From Myxococcales bacterium (GTDB lineage: Bacteria; Myxococcota_A; Polyangia; Palsa-1104): a stretch of 40,534 nucleotides of DNA. Below, piece by piece: positions 7,850-16,221 of this stretch; the first letter of the stretch is position 1; every line of letters begins with the position of its first letter. The stretch spans positions 1 through 40,534 of the forward strand of contig PNAM01000054.1 of the NCBI GenBank assembly GCA_003170275.1, written 5' to 3'. The notes beneath the pieces are model-generated. The model was not told the DNA's origin and did not search any database. It saw only the letters and a list, made by a program, of their open reading frames with translations. The position numbers and the translations under genes were made by a program.

Positions 7850-9531
7850 CGAGGCCTCCCGAGCAGAATGATTCCTTCGTGCGCAGCGAGCGTGTAACGC
7901 GCTCCGCGTGCCTGAGGCGTGGGATGCAGGTTGGAGTGCAGCGTGTGCCCGAGCGGATCCCCGAGCGCAACCGACACCTCGCGTTCGGAGAAGTTCAAGA
8001 ACACCGTGGCCTGTTCGCCGCCCTGGCCCTCTTGCGTACGGCGGTAGCCGAGTACGTGCTTGGGCAACTCGCGGTCCGAGATCAGATCCAGGCTGCCGCC
8101 TCGGAGCGCGGGGCTCAGCTTGCGCAGCGCCAACAGCCGCTGGTACACGGACAACAAGGAATGCGGCTGCCCCTGTTGCGCCGCCACGTTGACCTCGCTC
8201 ACCGACGGGTGCACCGGCAGCCATGGGATGGCACCCGCGGCGCTGAACCCGGCGTTCGGGCCTGCGTGCCACTGCATCGGCGGGCGGCATTCGTCGCGGT
8301 TGAGCAGGATCCCCCAGCCGCGTAGCCGCCGCGCCATCCACTGCGGCACCCAGTGGAATCGCCGCGCGACCGGATCGAGCGCATCCTTGGTCGGGAGCTC
8401 GTGATGCTGCATCCCGATCTCGTCGCCGTAGTAGATGAACGGCACGCCGCGCGCGGTGAGCTGCAGCGTGGCCAGGAGCTTGGCCTTGCCGACGTGATTG
8501 CCGAGCCGCTCCATCCAGCGCGGTCGATCGTGGTTGCCGAACACCCAGGTGGGAAACAGCGGGTCTGGAAAGCTCGACTCGAACTCGTGGATCAACGCGC
8601 GGAACGCCGGCGCGCTGAACTGCGAGCGCATGGCCTTGAACAGGAACACCAGGTTCAGCCCTTCGCCGGCCGGGCCGCAGTACTGCTGCAGCACCGACGA
8701 TGGGCCGAACACCTCGCCGACGAGAAAGCGGGGCGGATGGGAGAACTCGTCGACCACGGCGCGCAGCTCGCGCGCGAATGCGATCGTGTCCGGGTGGTTG
8801 ATGGTGTGCTGGTTGCGCTGAAAGAAGCCGTCGGGGTTCTCCTCCGACGGGATTGGGCGGAACGAGAACGGATTGTCGGTAAACGCCTCGTCCTTGAACA
8901 GCGCGTTGAACAGATCGAGCCGCAGCCCGTCGACGCCTTCGCCGAGCCAGTGGCGGACCACGTCGAGCATGGCGCGCTTGACCGCCGGGTTGCGGTAGTT
9001 GAGGTCGGGTTGGAACGGCAGAAAGCTCGCCCAGTACCATTGATCGGTCGCCGGATCGTGGTGCCAGCCCGAGCCGCCCAGGAACGAGCGCCAGTTGTTG
9101 GGCGGCTTCTTGCCGTCGCGCCAGAGGTACCAGTCACGCTTGGGGTTCTCGCGCGAGCTGCGTGACTCGAGGAACCACGGATGCTGATCCGAGGTGTGGT
9201 TGAGGACCATGTCGAAGACGATCTTCATGCCGCGTGCGTGCACCGCGTCGATCAGCCGGCGGCAGTCGTCGAGCGAGCCGTACTCGCCGGCGATCGAGAA
9301 GTGGTCGCGGATGTCGTAGCCGAAATCGGCCTGCGGGCTCTCGAAGAACGGCGAGATCCAGATGGTCTCCACGCCCAGCGCGTGCAGGTAGTCGAGCTTG
9401 TGCAGGATCCCCGGCAGATCGCCGATGCCGTCCCCGTTGCTGTCGGAGAAAGAGCGCGGATAGATCTGGTAGACCGTGGTCGTCTTCCACCACGGCAAGA
9501 CGCTTTGCGGCACATGTTCTACTGTAAGCAT
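7846..9531 (-). CDS. GH13 alpha-glucosidase / alpha-amylase family enzyme (561 aa)
   Basis: Hydrolyses or transfers alpha-glucosyl units, most like oligo-1,6-glucosidase, alpha-glucosidase or trehalose-type GH13 enzymes. Conserved regions are present: VYQIYPRSF near the N-terminus, DMVLNHTSD (108-115), GLRLDLFN with nucleophile D206, FLVGEVF with acid/base E273, and FGNHDRP with D335. No signal peptide is seen, so it is cytoplasmic. The start at 9531 is chosen because the conserved N-terminus begins there and the ATG overlaps the GT8 stop by one base (TGATG). The neighbouring GT8 enzyme suggests that the pair builds and trims a glucan or glycoside. Exact specificity cannot be read. Confidence 0.94.
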   Translation of the reverse strand: MLTVEHVPQSVLPWWKTTTVYQIYPRSFSDSNGDGIGDLPGILHKLDYLHALGVETIWISPFFESPQADFGYDIRDHFSIAGEYGSLDDCRRLIDAVHARGMKIVFDMVLNHTSDQHPWFLESRSSRENPKRDWYLWRDGKKPPNNWRSFLGGSGWHHDPATDQWYWASFLPFQPDLNYRNPAVKRAMLDVVRHWLGEGVDGLRLDLFNALFKDEAFTDNPFSFRPIPSEENPDGFFQRNQHTINHPDTIAFARELRAVVDEFSHPPRFLVGEVFGPSSVLQQYCGPAGEGLNLVFLFKAMRSQFSAPAFRALIHEFESSFPDPLFPTWVFGNHDRPRWMERLGNHVGKAKLLATLQLTARGVPFIYYGDEIGMQHHELPTKDALDPVARRFHWVPQWMARRLRGWGILLNRDECRPPMQWHAGPNAGFSAAGAIPWLPVHPSVSEVNVAAQQGQPHSLLSVYQRLLALRKLSPALRGGSLDLISDRELPKHVLGYRRTQEGQGGEQATVFLNFSEREVSVALGDPLGHTLHSNLHPTPQARGARYTLAAHEGIILLGRPR

Positions 9532-10355
9532 CAACCGATGAGCGCGCCGACCAATCGGTCGAAGGACCAGTCCTCGAGCGCGTGGATCGACCGATGCCAC
9601 GGCTGCTCCGCCTCGGGGTGGATCCCGTAATAGACCTTCCACCACAGCTCGGAGCCGCCGGCCAGCGTCGGCGTGAGCCACGGCTTCTGCAGCGTGTAGT
9701 GGATGATCCGGGCCTCCTTGGCCATCGGCCGCAGGCTCGGGTGGGCGACCAGGAACTGCAGGATGAAGTGGTGCATGTTGTAGCCTGCCGGCAGCCGGTT
9801 GCCGACCGGCATGGCGTACCAGTTGGTGAAGAACTCGTTGAGAAAGCCCTGATCGCCGCCGTCGTAGCTCAGCGAGCCTTGCAGCGCCTTCATGATCGCG
9901 GCGTAGGTTTCGGCCGAGGGGTCGAGCACCATCACGCCGGAGTTGAACCGGTCGGGCACGAAGAAGTCGGGCGCAGCGGCGAACGCGGGGCGCGCGAACA
10001 GGTCGTCCACGTTCTGCACCACGATGGTGTCGGCGTCGAGGAACACCACCTTGTCGAAGTCGGTCAACCCCCAGACGCGCAGCTTGGTGAAGGTATTGCC
10101 GAAGCGCGCAAACAGAAGGCCGCGATCCGGATGCGGGTTGGGGATCGGCGCGACCTCGCGGATCTGCCAGCCCTGGCCGGCGAGCACGGCGCGACTGGCC
10201 TCGGTCACGTCCGAGGTCACCAGCAGCACCTTGGGATACGGGGTCTTCGTCGCAGCGAGCGAGCGGCCTAGCGCCTCGGCGCCGGGCACGTACGCGTCGC
10301 CCCCGCAGAGCATCGAGACATAGGCGTTCTTCTGATCAGGGCGCATGGAGACCAT
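9531..10355 (-). CDS. GT8 family glycosyltransferase, glycogenin-like (274 aa)
   Basis: A retaining glycosyltransferase using a nucleotide sugar. The GT-A fold is indicated by the N-terminal YVSMLCGGDAYVPGA, the metal-binding DxD in FLDADTIV (D107, D109), RFNSGVMVLDP, DQGFLNEFF and the C-terminal HYTLQKPW. These are the motifs of glycogenin and galactinol synthase. No signal or membrane segment. ATG at 10355 overlaps the end of mlaD by 20 bases; a second in-frame ATG at 10346 has better spacing to AAGAAAG and is equally possible. It lies between an MCE lipid transporter and a GH13 enzyme, which suggests work on a glycolipid or on glucan primers (inference). Confidence 0.92.
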   Translation of the reverse strand: MVSMRPDQKNAYVSMLCGGDAYVPGAEALGRSLAATKTPYPKVLLVTSDVTEASRAVLAGQGWQIREVAPIPNPHPDRGLLFARFGNTFTKLRVWGLTDFDKVVFLDADTIVVQNVDDLFARPAFAAAPDFFVPDRFNSGVMVLDPSAETYAAIMKALQGSLSYDGGDQGFLNEFFTNWYAMPVGNRLPAGYNMHHFILQFLVAHPSLRPMAKEARIIHYTLQKPWLTPTLAGGSELWWKVYYGIHPEAEQPWHRSIHALEDWSFDRLVGALIG

Positions 10356-11430
10356 CTTTCTTGATCGTGTAGCGGACCAGGGTCTTGAGCAGGCGGTTGC
10401 GTTTGACGTTGCCGAGGATGGTCTTGAGGTCCTCGTACACCGACGGGTCCTTGAGCAGCGCGCCGACGGTGCCCTTGCCTTGCTGCACCTCGTCGCCGAG
10501 CTGGCGGACGGTGCGCGATAGCGCGGTCAGGTTCTCGAGCAGGTTGGTCCGTTCCTTCTCATAGATGAGCGAATGCAGAAGACCGTTTCCGGTCTTGATC
10601 TCGCCGATCACGGAGGACAGGTCGCGCTCGGCCTGGCCGAGCTCGGTGAGCAGGTGTGTGGCGTCGTCGCGGTAGACCAGCGTGTGCAGCGTGCCGTCGC
10701 CGTGCTCGACCGCGGCGAGCACGCGATCGAGGCGCTCGACGGCGCCGTTGGCGGTAGCCGCCATGCGCCGCGCGTCGCCCAGGAGGTGCTCGCCGTCGCG
10801 CGCTAGCCGCGGATCGTAGACCAGCGCATGCGCCAGCCCGTCGCCGTGCTCGAGGTGCTCGGCGACGCCGGCGGCAGCGTGCAGGGTGCGGCCGAGATCG
10901 CGGCCGAGCTCGTCGGTGAACACGGTCTGCAGCCGCTCCTTGACCGTCACCGACAGCGAGCGGATTTCCCCGATGCCGTCCTGCAGCGACGCCATCACCT
11001 CGGTGAGCCCGTCGCTCTCCTGCGAGCGCAAGGTCGCTCCGTCGCGCAGGGCCGGCGACTCGGCGCTGCCCACGCCGATGTTAACGATCATGTCGCCGAG
11101 CAGCCCCTTCGACGCCAGGCGGGCGATCGAGTCCTCGCGGATGCGGTCGAGGTAGCGCCGGTCCACCGCCAGCGCGATGCGCACGTTCTTCTGTCGCAGG
11201 TCGGCGTCGAAACGGATCGACTCGACGATCCCCACGTCGACGCCCGCCAGTCGCACCGACGTGCCGACCACCAGACCGCTCGAATTCTGAAACGAGGTGT
11301 GCAGGTGCGCGCGGTGCGTGAACATCGTCTGCGAGCGCCCGAGCAGGAACACCGCCGTCAGCAGCAAGCCGATCGAAGCGAGCAGGAAGATTCCAGCACG
11401 CAGCTGGCGGGCACTGTCGTCGCGACTCAC
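10336..11430 (-). CDS. mlaD: MCE-family lipid-transport substrate-binding protein, MlaD type (364 aa)
   Basis: Periplasmic lipid-binding subunit anchored in the inner membrane. An N-terminal hydrophobic anchor spans about residues 12-33. The MCE/MlaD domain follows (VGTSVRLAGVDVGIVESIRF), then a long helical C-terminal tail with repeated HGDGxxHxLVY-type units, such as GLAHALVYD, GTLHTLVYR, GLLHSLIYE. Such repeats recur in many MlaD-like proteins and probably form a coiled tunnel. Start is GTG at 11430, overlapping the mlaF stop as GTGA. It forms a transporter with MlaE and MlaF; the direction of lipid transport is not readable. Confidence 0.93.
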   Translation of the reverse strand: MSRDDSARQLRAGIFLLASIGLLLTAVFLLGRSQTMFTHRAHLHTSFQNSSGLVVGTSVRLAGVDVGIVESIRFDADLRQKNVRIALAVDRRYLDRIREDSIARLASKGLLGDMIVNIGVGSAESPALRDGATLRSQESDGLTEVMASLQDGIGEIRSLSVTVKERLQTVFTDELGRDLGRTLHAAAGVAEHLEHGDGLAHALVYDPRLARDGEHLLGDARRMAATANGAVERLDRVLAAVEHGDGTLHTLVYRDDATHLLTELGQAERDLSSVIGEIKTGNGLLHSLIYEKERTNLLENLTALSRTVRQLGDEVQQGKGTVGALLKDPSVYEDLKTILGNVKRNRLLKTLVRYTIKKDGLHAP

Positions 11431-12173
11431 GGTGACACCTCCATCGCCGACAAGAAGGTGTGCACCGCCGGGTCGGACGAGCGGCGGAATTGCTCGTTGG
11501 TCTCGATGGCCCGGATGTGACCGTCGGCCAATAGCGCGATCCGGTCGGAGACCAGGAACGCGCTCGGCAGGTCGTGGGTCACCACGATCGAGGTGAGGCG
11601 CATCCGGCGCTGGACCTCGCGGATGAGATCGTCGATGCGCCGCGTGCTCACCGGGTCGAGGCCGGTGGTGGGCTCGTCGTACAAGATGATCTCCGGCTCG
11701 GGCGCGATCGCGCGGGCCAGGGCTACGCGCTTCTTCATGCCGCCGGACAGCTCGGCCGGCATCATGTCCTCGATCCCAGGCAGGCCGACCACCCCGAGCG
11801 CGTCGGCGACCCGGCCTGGGATCTCGCCCGGCGAGAAGCGCGGCTGCCGGCGCATCGGGTAGGCCACGTTCTCCGCCACCGAGAGCGAGTCGAACAGCGC
11901 GCCGCCCTGGAACAGCATCGACAGGCGCGATCGGATCGGCAGCAGCTCGGCCTCGGTCATCGGCACTAGATCCAGCCCGTCGACGAGGATTGCGCCGCGG
12001 TCGGCCTCGATGAGGCCGATCAGCAGCTTGAGCAGCACGCTCTTGCCGCATCCCGAGCCGCCGAGGATGGTGAGCGTCTCGCCGCGCCGGACCGAGAGCG
12101 CGAGGTCGCGGAACAACGGCTTGGAGCCGAAGGATTTGTACAATCCGCGCACCTCGATGATCGGATCGGTCAC
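11427..12173 (-). CDS. mlaF: ABC transporter ATPase of MCE system, MlaF type (248 aa)
   Basis: Cytoplasmic ATPase driving phospholipid transport between membranes. Walker A is GGSGCGKS (38-45), the signature is LSGGM (142-146), Walker B ends LYDEPTTGLDP with D166/E167, and the switch histidine lies in VVTHDL. The motif MLFQGGALFDSLSV is typical of MlaF. Start GTG at 12173 overlaps the mlaE stop as GTGA. The order mlaE-mlaF-mlaD matches known MCE operons. MlaB and MlaC partners are not adjacent. Confidence 0.96.
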   Translation of the reverse strand: MTDPIIEVRGLYKSFGSKPLFRDLALSVRRGETLTILGGSGCGKSVLLKLLIGLIEADRGAILVDGLDLVPMTEAELLPIRSRLSMLFQGGALFDSLSVAENVAYPMRRQPRFSPGEIPGRVADALGVVGLPGIEDMMPAELSGGMKKRVALARAIAPEPEIILYDEPTTGLDPVSTRRIDDLIREVQRRMRLTSIVVTHDLPSAFLVSDRIALLADGHIRAIETNEQFRRSSDPAVHTFLSAMEVSP

Positions 12174-12928
12174 AGCCCGAGCTCCAGGAGGCCCTTGGTG
12201 AGCACGAAGTCCGCGATCAGTGTGACCACCGAGGTGATGACCACGGTCTGCGTGGTGGCGCGTCCCACGCCCTCGGTACCGCCGCGTGTGGCCAGGCCGA
12301 TCTTGCAAGCGATCAGCGTGATCGCCGCGCCGAAGAACACCGTCTTGGTGAGCCCGCCGGCCAGATCGCTCAGTTGCACGGCGCGCAGCGTGGCGTTGAG
12401 AAAGTAGGTCATGTTCACCCCCGAATCGAGCCGCGCGATCGCCATGGCGCCGGCGATGCCGAGCACGTTGGCCAGGAGCGTGAGCAGCGGCAGGGCGATC
12501 GCTCCCGCCACCACTCGCGGCACGACCAGCTCCTTGATCGGATCGGCGCCCATCGCGCGCATGGCGTCGAGCTGCTCGGTGACGCTCATCGATCCCAGCT
12601 CCGCCGCGATCCCGGCGCCGACGCGGCCGCCCACCATCAGCGCGGTGAGCACGGGGCCGAGCTCGCGCACCAACGAGAGGGAGACCACGTCGCCGACGTA
12701 CTCCTTGGCGCCGAAGCGCGCGAGCTGCACGGCGAACTGCACGGTCATGACCATGCTGGAGAACACCGCCGTCAACACCACCACCGACAGGGATTGGTAG
12801 CCGATGGTCTCGATCTGGCGGCCGATCTCGCGCAGGTTCCACGGCGGCTGGAACGCGCGCACGGTCGTGCGCCAGGCCAGCACGGCGGTGGCGCCCACGT
12901 CCTCGACCTTGCGGCGCAGCTCGATCAT
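12170..12928 (-). CDS. mlaE: MCE system permease, MlaE type (252 aa)
   Basis: Inner-membrane permease with about five or six hydrophobic segments. The MlaE signature is clear: FSSMVMTVQFAVQLARFG, LVRELGPVLTALMVGGRVGAG and AELGSMSVTEQLDAMRAMG, the loop that contacts the ATPase. ATG at 12928 overlaps the lipoprotein stop as ATGA. Together with MlaF and MlaD it makes a complete MCE transporter core. Confidence 0.96.
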   Translation of the reverse strand: MIELRRKVEDVGATAVLAWRTTVRAFQPPWNLREIGRQIETIGYQSLSVVVLTAVFSSMVMTVQFAVQLARFGAKEYVGDVVSLSLVRELGPVLTALMVGGRVGAGIAAELGSMSVTEQLDAMRAMGADPIKELVVPRVVAGAIALPLLTLLANVLGIAGAMAIARLDSGVNMTYFLNATLRAVQLSDLAGGLTKTVFFGAAITLIACKIGLATRGGTEGVGRATTQTVVITSVVTLIADFVLTKGLLELGL

Positions 12929-13386
12929 CGCTTCGCCACCTGGGCGAACCCGGCGAGGAAGCGATCGAACGCCGGCTGGTGGGCGGTCAGGGCGCCGGGC
13001 GGGGCGATCAGGAACAGATCGTAAACGCAGCCGTCCTTCTTGAGCACGACCAGCTCGAGCGCTACCGGCACGCCGTCGAGCCTGCCGTCGATTCGGGTGC
13101 GCAGCGCGCCGCGGCCGTCGACGGTGATTGGCGTGCGCGCGCGCTCCTGGCGCTGCTCGATTCCAAACAGCAGGTGATTGGTGAGCACGTCGAGGGGAAC
13201 GTCCTCGCCGGAATCACAAGTCACGTTGGCGGCCATCGTGCCGCCGCCGGCGTTGTGGTAGGCGAAGCTGTCGCCCTCCGCGCCGAGGCGCTGCCAGCCG
13301 GCCGGCGGCGCAGGGACGCGATAACCGGGCCCCGCGCACGCGATCGCAAACAGGAGCGGAAGGAGCAAGGTCGGGCGTGTGGACAC
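12925..13386 (-). CDS. Lipoprotein at head of MCE operon (153 aa)
   Basis: No named family recognised. The GTG at 13386 gives a signal of form VSTRPTLLLPLLFAIAC with a lipobox before the cysteine at residue 17, so it is a lipid-anchored periplasmic or outer-membrane protein. The longer upstream extension to 13623 is rejected because it lacks a signal-like start and crosses the divergent promoter region. The globular part carries two cysteines (TCDSGED and KDGCVYD). Translation is coupled to mlaE, so it may be the auxiliary lipoprotein of the MCE system, although it does not look like the standard auxiliary family. Confidence 0.85.
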   Translation of the reverse strand: MSTRPTLLLPLLFAIACAGPGYRVPAPPAGWQRLGAEGDSFAYHNAGGGTMAANVTCDSGEDVPLDVLTNHLLFGIEQRQERARTPITVDGRGALRTRIDGRLDGVPVALELVVLKKDGCVYDLFLIAPPGALTAHQPAFDRFLAGFAQVAKR

Positions 13387-13399
13387 GCGGGAGACGCAC

Positions 13400-13415
13400 T
13401 GCAGCGAGCATGCCG
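13400..13415 (-). promoter_or_regulatory. Sigma-54-like element of MCE operon
   Basis: CGGCATGCTCGCTGCA on the minus strand keeps GG-N10-GC and has three mismatches. Predicted start about 13389 puts the GTG at +4. It faces the element at 13543 across the intergenic region. Confidence 0.4.
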
Positions 13416-13542
13416 CGCAGATCGCCGGGCCGGGCGCCCCCGCCAGCGAAAATCGTGCGCTGGCCCGACGCCCGGCGCACGAATTGCGCGCTTCCTGCGG
13501 CTCCGCTTTCGGGAAGTGCTGCGCAAGGGGGCACGTTCGAGC

Positions 13543-13558
13543 TGGCCTTGGATTTGCT
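13543..13558 (+). promoter_or_regulatory. Sigma-54-like element of Cys-Pro-repeat lipoprotein 1
   Basis: TGGCCTTGGATTTGCT has perfect TGGC and TTGCT halves with GG-N10-GC spacing. Predicted start about 13569, which puts the ATG at 13572 at +4, or leaves a 60-base leader for the in-frame ATG at 13629. Confidence 0.55.
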
Positions 13559-13571
13559 AAGTGCCTCGCGC

Positions 13572-14282
13572 ATGACGAAAGAAATCGTACAGACGGGCGA
13601 CACCCTTTTCGAGAAGGCGACATGGGCCATGCTCGGCCTGTCGACGCTGGCGTTTCTGGCTATCGGCTGCGCTCCCACGAACGTGCGGACCGATGCGATG
13701 AGCGCGCAGTCGCACCGGCAGGAGGCCGCCAAGGAACGGGCAACGGCCGACTCGCAACGCAAGCTCTTCAATCCCCACGCGACCGCCAGGACGGCGCCGC
13801 TGATTCCGCCCGCCGCGCTCGACACGGTCGTGTTGGCCGATACCGGCGGGACCTACAATCCGACCCGCTGGCACCTGACCGAAGCGGCGCGCTCGAGCGC
13901 GCACGCCCGCCAGCACGAAGCGGCCGCCGCCAAGCTGGAGTCGTTCGAAGCGGCCGAGTGCGCCGCGATCGCGCCCAACGTGCGCGCCGCCTGTCCGGTG
14001 CTCGGTCCGGTCTCCCGCGTCGAGGATCTGGCGAACGGCGTGCGCGTCTACCTGACCGACGGCGCGCCGATCGACGCGATCATCGGCCACATGCGCTGCC
14101 ATACGGCCTACGCGCGAGCGCGCCACTTCGAGCAAGTCGCGGATTGCCCGCTGTACATCAAGGGTGTCGACATCCAGCGCACCGCGGACGGCAGGGCAAT
14201 CGAGATCACCGGCGACCGCGCCGGCGCCGGCGAGATCCAGAGGCTCGCGCGCGAGCTCGTCTACGCCGGCAACACGCTGTGA
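13572..14282 (+). CDS. Lipoprotein with two Cys-Pro repeats, paralogue 1 (236 aa)
   Basis: Family not described to my knowledge. A hydrophobic stretch ending in the lipobox LAIGC (C33) predicts a lipoprotein. Residues 40-130 are helical and Ala/Glu/Arg-rich. The C-terminal part holds two repeat units, one starting CPVLGPVSRVED (C141) and one CPLYIKGVDIQ (C192), each with a GVxV-type strand and a trailing amphipathic helix; CHTAYAR lies between them. The same architecture occurs in the proteins at 15606 and 18839. The start could also be the ATG at 13629, which has GAGAAGG upstream but would leave a very short signal. Divergent from the MCE operon. Confidence 0.85.
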   Translation: MTKEIVQTGDTLFEKATWAMLGLSTLAFLAIGCAPTNVRTDAMSAQSHRQEAAKERATADSQRKLFNPHATARTAPLIPPAALDTVVLADTGGTYNPTRWHLTEAARSSAHARQHEAAAAKLESFEAAECAAIAPNVRAACPVLGPVSRVEDLANGVRVYLTDGAPIDAIIGHMRCHTAYARARHFEQVADCPLYIKGVDIQRTADGRAIEITGDRAGAGEIQRLARELVYAGNTL

Positions 14283-14304
14283 CCTGAGCCGCCACCCCGC
14301 CCGA

Positions 14305-14320
14305 CGGAACGGGACTTGCT
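14305..14320 (+). promoter_or_regulatory. Sigma-54-like element before MgtC/DUF4010 gene
   Basis: CGGAACGGGACTTGCT has two mismatches and correct spacing. Predicted start about 14331, ATG at 14333 is +3. If used, the GTG at 14321 cannot be the start codon. Confidence 0.45.
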
Positions 14321-14332
14321 GTGACGCCGGGA

Positions 14333-15580
14333 ATGAACGCGTTCGCCCGCCCAGAATGGAGGCTCGTCGTCGCGTTGGCGATCGGATTGGTGATCGGGGC
14401 GGAGCGCGAGCGTCACCAGGGCGGTGGTCGCTCCGGCACCGCGGGGATCCGGACCTTTGCGCTGGTTTCCCTGCTCGGTGGGGTGACCGCGCTCGTTGGC
14501 GGCAACGCCAGCCTCCTGCTCGGCGGTGGGTTCGTCGCCCTGGCCGCGCTTGTCAGCTATGCGATCTCCAGCCAGCGCGACCGCGGGCTCACCACGGAAG
14601 TCGCGCTGCTGCTCACCTATTTCCTCGGCTACCTGGCCGAGAGCACGCCCACGCTCGCGCTGCCCGTCGGGCTGGTCACGGCGTTCATCCTGGCGTTCCG
14701 CGTGCGCCTCCACCGGATTGTGCGCAACGTGCTGACAGAGCGCGAGATGCTCGACGCGCTGGTCTTCGGCGTCTGTGCGATCGTCATCCTGCCGCTCTTG
14801 CCAAATCGCGCGGTCGGGCCGTTCGCGATCCTGAATCCGTTCACGCTCTGGCGTCTGGTGGTGGTCGTGATGGGAATCACCGGCGGCGGGTACGTGGCGC
14901 AGCGTCTGCTCGGCGGGCGATTCGGCCTGGCGCTCGCCGGCCTGGCATCCGGCTTCGTGTCGAGTGTCGCCACGATCAACGCGATGGGCGCGCGCGCCAA
15001 GGCTGATCCGGCCGAGGTCCGGCCTGCGGTGGCGGGTGCGACGGGCTCCACGGTGGCGACCTTCGTGCAGCTGACGATCCTGCTCGGCGCCGCCAGCCCA
15101 CGACTCTTGCGCCACGTCGCCATCCCGCTGGCGTGCGGCGGTGGAAGCGCGCTGTTCTATGCGGCAATCCAAACCTGGCGGGCCGCACGCGTCCAGCGCG
15201 AACCCGTGCCGCCCGGCCGCGCGTTCGATCTCCGGTCCGCCGTGGTGTTCGCGACGCTGGTCAGCGTGATCATGCTCGTCTCGACCTTGATCGTGCGCTG
15301 GCTCGGTCAGTCGGGCGCACTGATCGCAGCGACCGTCGCGGGCTTCGCCGATGCGCACGCGACCGCGTCGTCGATGGCCTCGCTGTACGCGGTGCAACAA
15401 CTCGAGGAGCGCGCGGCCACGCTCGGCGTCGCGCTCGCGGTCACGTCCAACTCGGTGACCAAGATCGTGATCGCGCTCTCATCCGGCCCACGGCCCTACG
15501 CCTGGCGCGTGGTGCTCGGCGTCGCGATCGTGCTGGCCTGCACCTGGGCGGGCTTCCTGATCGTGTTGTGGCCCGCCTGA
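14333..15580 (+). CDS. MgtC/SapB and DUF4010 family membrane protein (415 aa)
   Basis: Polytopic inner-membrane protein. The N-terminal third is an MgtC/SapB domain (ALAIGLVIGAERER, GIRTFALVSLLGG), and the remainder is DUF4010 with about eight further hydrophobic segments (LVFGVCAIVILPLLP, LASGFVSSVATINAMG, ADAHATASSMASL). The family is linked to cation homeostasis, but its substrate is unknown. ATG at 14333 is preferred because a sigma-54-like element fits it; a GTG at 14321 in the same frame would add four residues. Single gene, 50 bases after the lipoprotein. Confidence 0.9.
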   Translation: MNAFARPEWRLVVALAIGLVIGAERERHQGGGRSGTAGIRTFALVSLLGGVTALVGGNASLLLGGGFVALAALVSYAISSQRDRGLTTEVALLLTYFLGYLAESTPTLALPVGLVTAFILAFRVRLHRIVRNVLTEREMLDALVFGVCAIVILPLLPNRAVGPFAILNPFTLWRLVVVVMGITGGGYVAQRLLGGRFGLALAGLASGFVSSVATINAMGARAKADPAEVRPAVAGATGSTVATFVQLTILLGAASPRLLRHVAIPLACGGGSALFYAAIQTWRAARVQREPVPPGRAFDLRSAVVFATLVSVIMLVSTLIVRWLGQSGALIAATVAGFADAHATASSMASLYAVQQLEERAATLGVALAVTSNSVTKIVIALSSGPRPYAWRVVLGVAIVLACTWAGFLIVLWPA

Positions 15581-15605
15581 CGCGCGCGATCCGGAGACGG
15601 CCCGT

Positions 15606-16088
15606 TCAGCGCTCTCCGCCGCGTCGCTGCTTCTTGAGGGCCTGCACGCGCTGGCGCGTCATCTGCTGAAGCCTCTCCACCATCTCGGGCCGGTCGGTGC
15701 GCACCACCAGCTTGACGCCGTCGACCAGGTTGCTCGACTCGACGGTGGTCTCCTGCACCATGCCCGGGCAGAAGCCGAACTTGCCGCTGCCGGTGCCGAG
15801 ACCGGTGTGCTCTAGCGCGCCACGCTCAGGCTGCCACGACACCTCGACCTGCTTCGCGGCGCGCTTGCGGATCTCGTCCTGCATCCCCGGATCCTTGGCG
15901 GTGATCACCAACTCGACCCCGCCTGCGGTGTCGACCACGCGCGTCACGGAGCCGGCGACGGCCGACGGGCAGTTGGCCATCTGCAGCTCCTTCTTCCCGC
16001 TCATGTCCTCGTCACTGGGGCGCGCATCCTTGGCGAGCCCCGTGCCGGCGAGCAATAGCACCGTACCCATCACTACGTTGCGCAGCAT
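15606..16088 (-). CDS. Exported protein with two Cys-Pro repeats, paralogue 2 (160 aa)
   Basis: The shortest and clearest member of the three-gene family. The signal peptide MLRNVVMGTVLLLAGTGLA has no lipobox cysteine, so a soluble periplasmic product is expected. Repeat A begins at NCPSAVAGSVTRV (C40) and repeat B at FCPGMVQETTVES (C107); each continues with GVELV or GVKLV, a Pro-Met step and an amphipathic helix (EIRKRAAKQV, RLQQMTRQRV). EHTGLGTGSG lies between them. The two cysteines may pair or bind a ligand with the His. The ATG at 16088 has an excellent AGGAGG Shine-Dalgarno. Function unknown. Confidence 0.9.
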   Translation of the reverse strand: MLRNVVMGTVLLLAGTGLAKDARPSDEDMSGKKELQMANCPSAVAGSVTRVVDTAGGVELVITAKDPGMQDEIRKRAAKQVEVSWQPERGALEHTGLGTGSGKFGFCPGMVQETTVESSNLVDGVKLVVRTDRPEMVERLQQMTRQRVQALKKQRRGGER

Positions 16089-16137
16089 GCTTTCCTCCTG
16101 GTGAGCGCTCGTGAAAACAGGTTCCGGCGTGTGTCGA

Positions 16138-16153
16138 AGCATGCGGCGTGCCG
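16138..16153 (-). promoter_or_regulatory. Sigma-54-like promoter of Cys-Pro-repeat protein 2
   Basis: CGGCACGCCGCATGCT on the minus strand has two mismatches and exact spacing. Predicted start about 16127 leaves a 39-base leader that includes the AGGAGG of the gene. Confidence 0.5.
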
Positions 16154-16191
16154 AGAGCGTCACGCGCAGGTGCGATCGCAGGAGTAGCCTC

Positions 16192-16207
16192 GGGAACGCT
16201 CCTTGCA
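16192..16207 (+). promoter_or_regulatory. Sigma-54-like element before HhH protein
   Basis: GGGAACGCTCCTTGCA has a perfect TTGCA and GG-N10-GC. Predicted start about 16218, ATG at 16222 is +5. It is divergent to the element at 16138. Confidence 0.5.
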
Positions 16208-16221
16208 ACTTGTCCAGCGCA

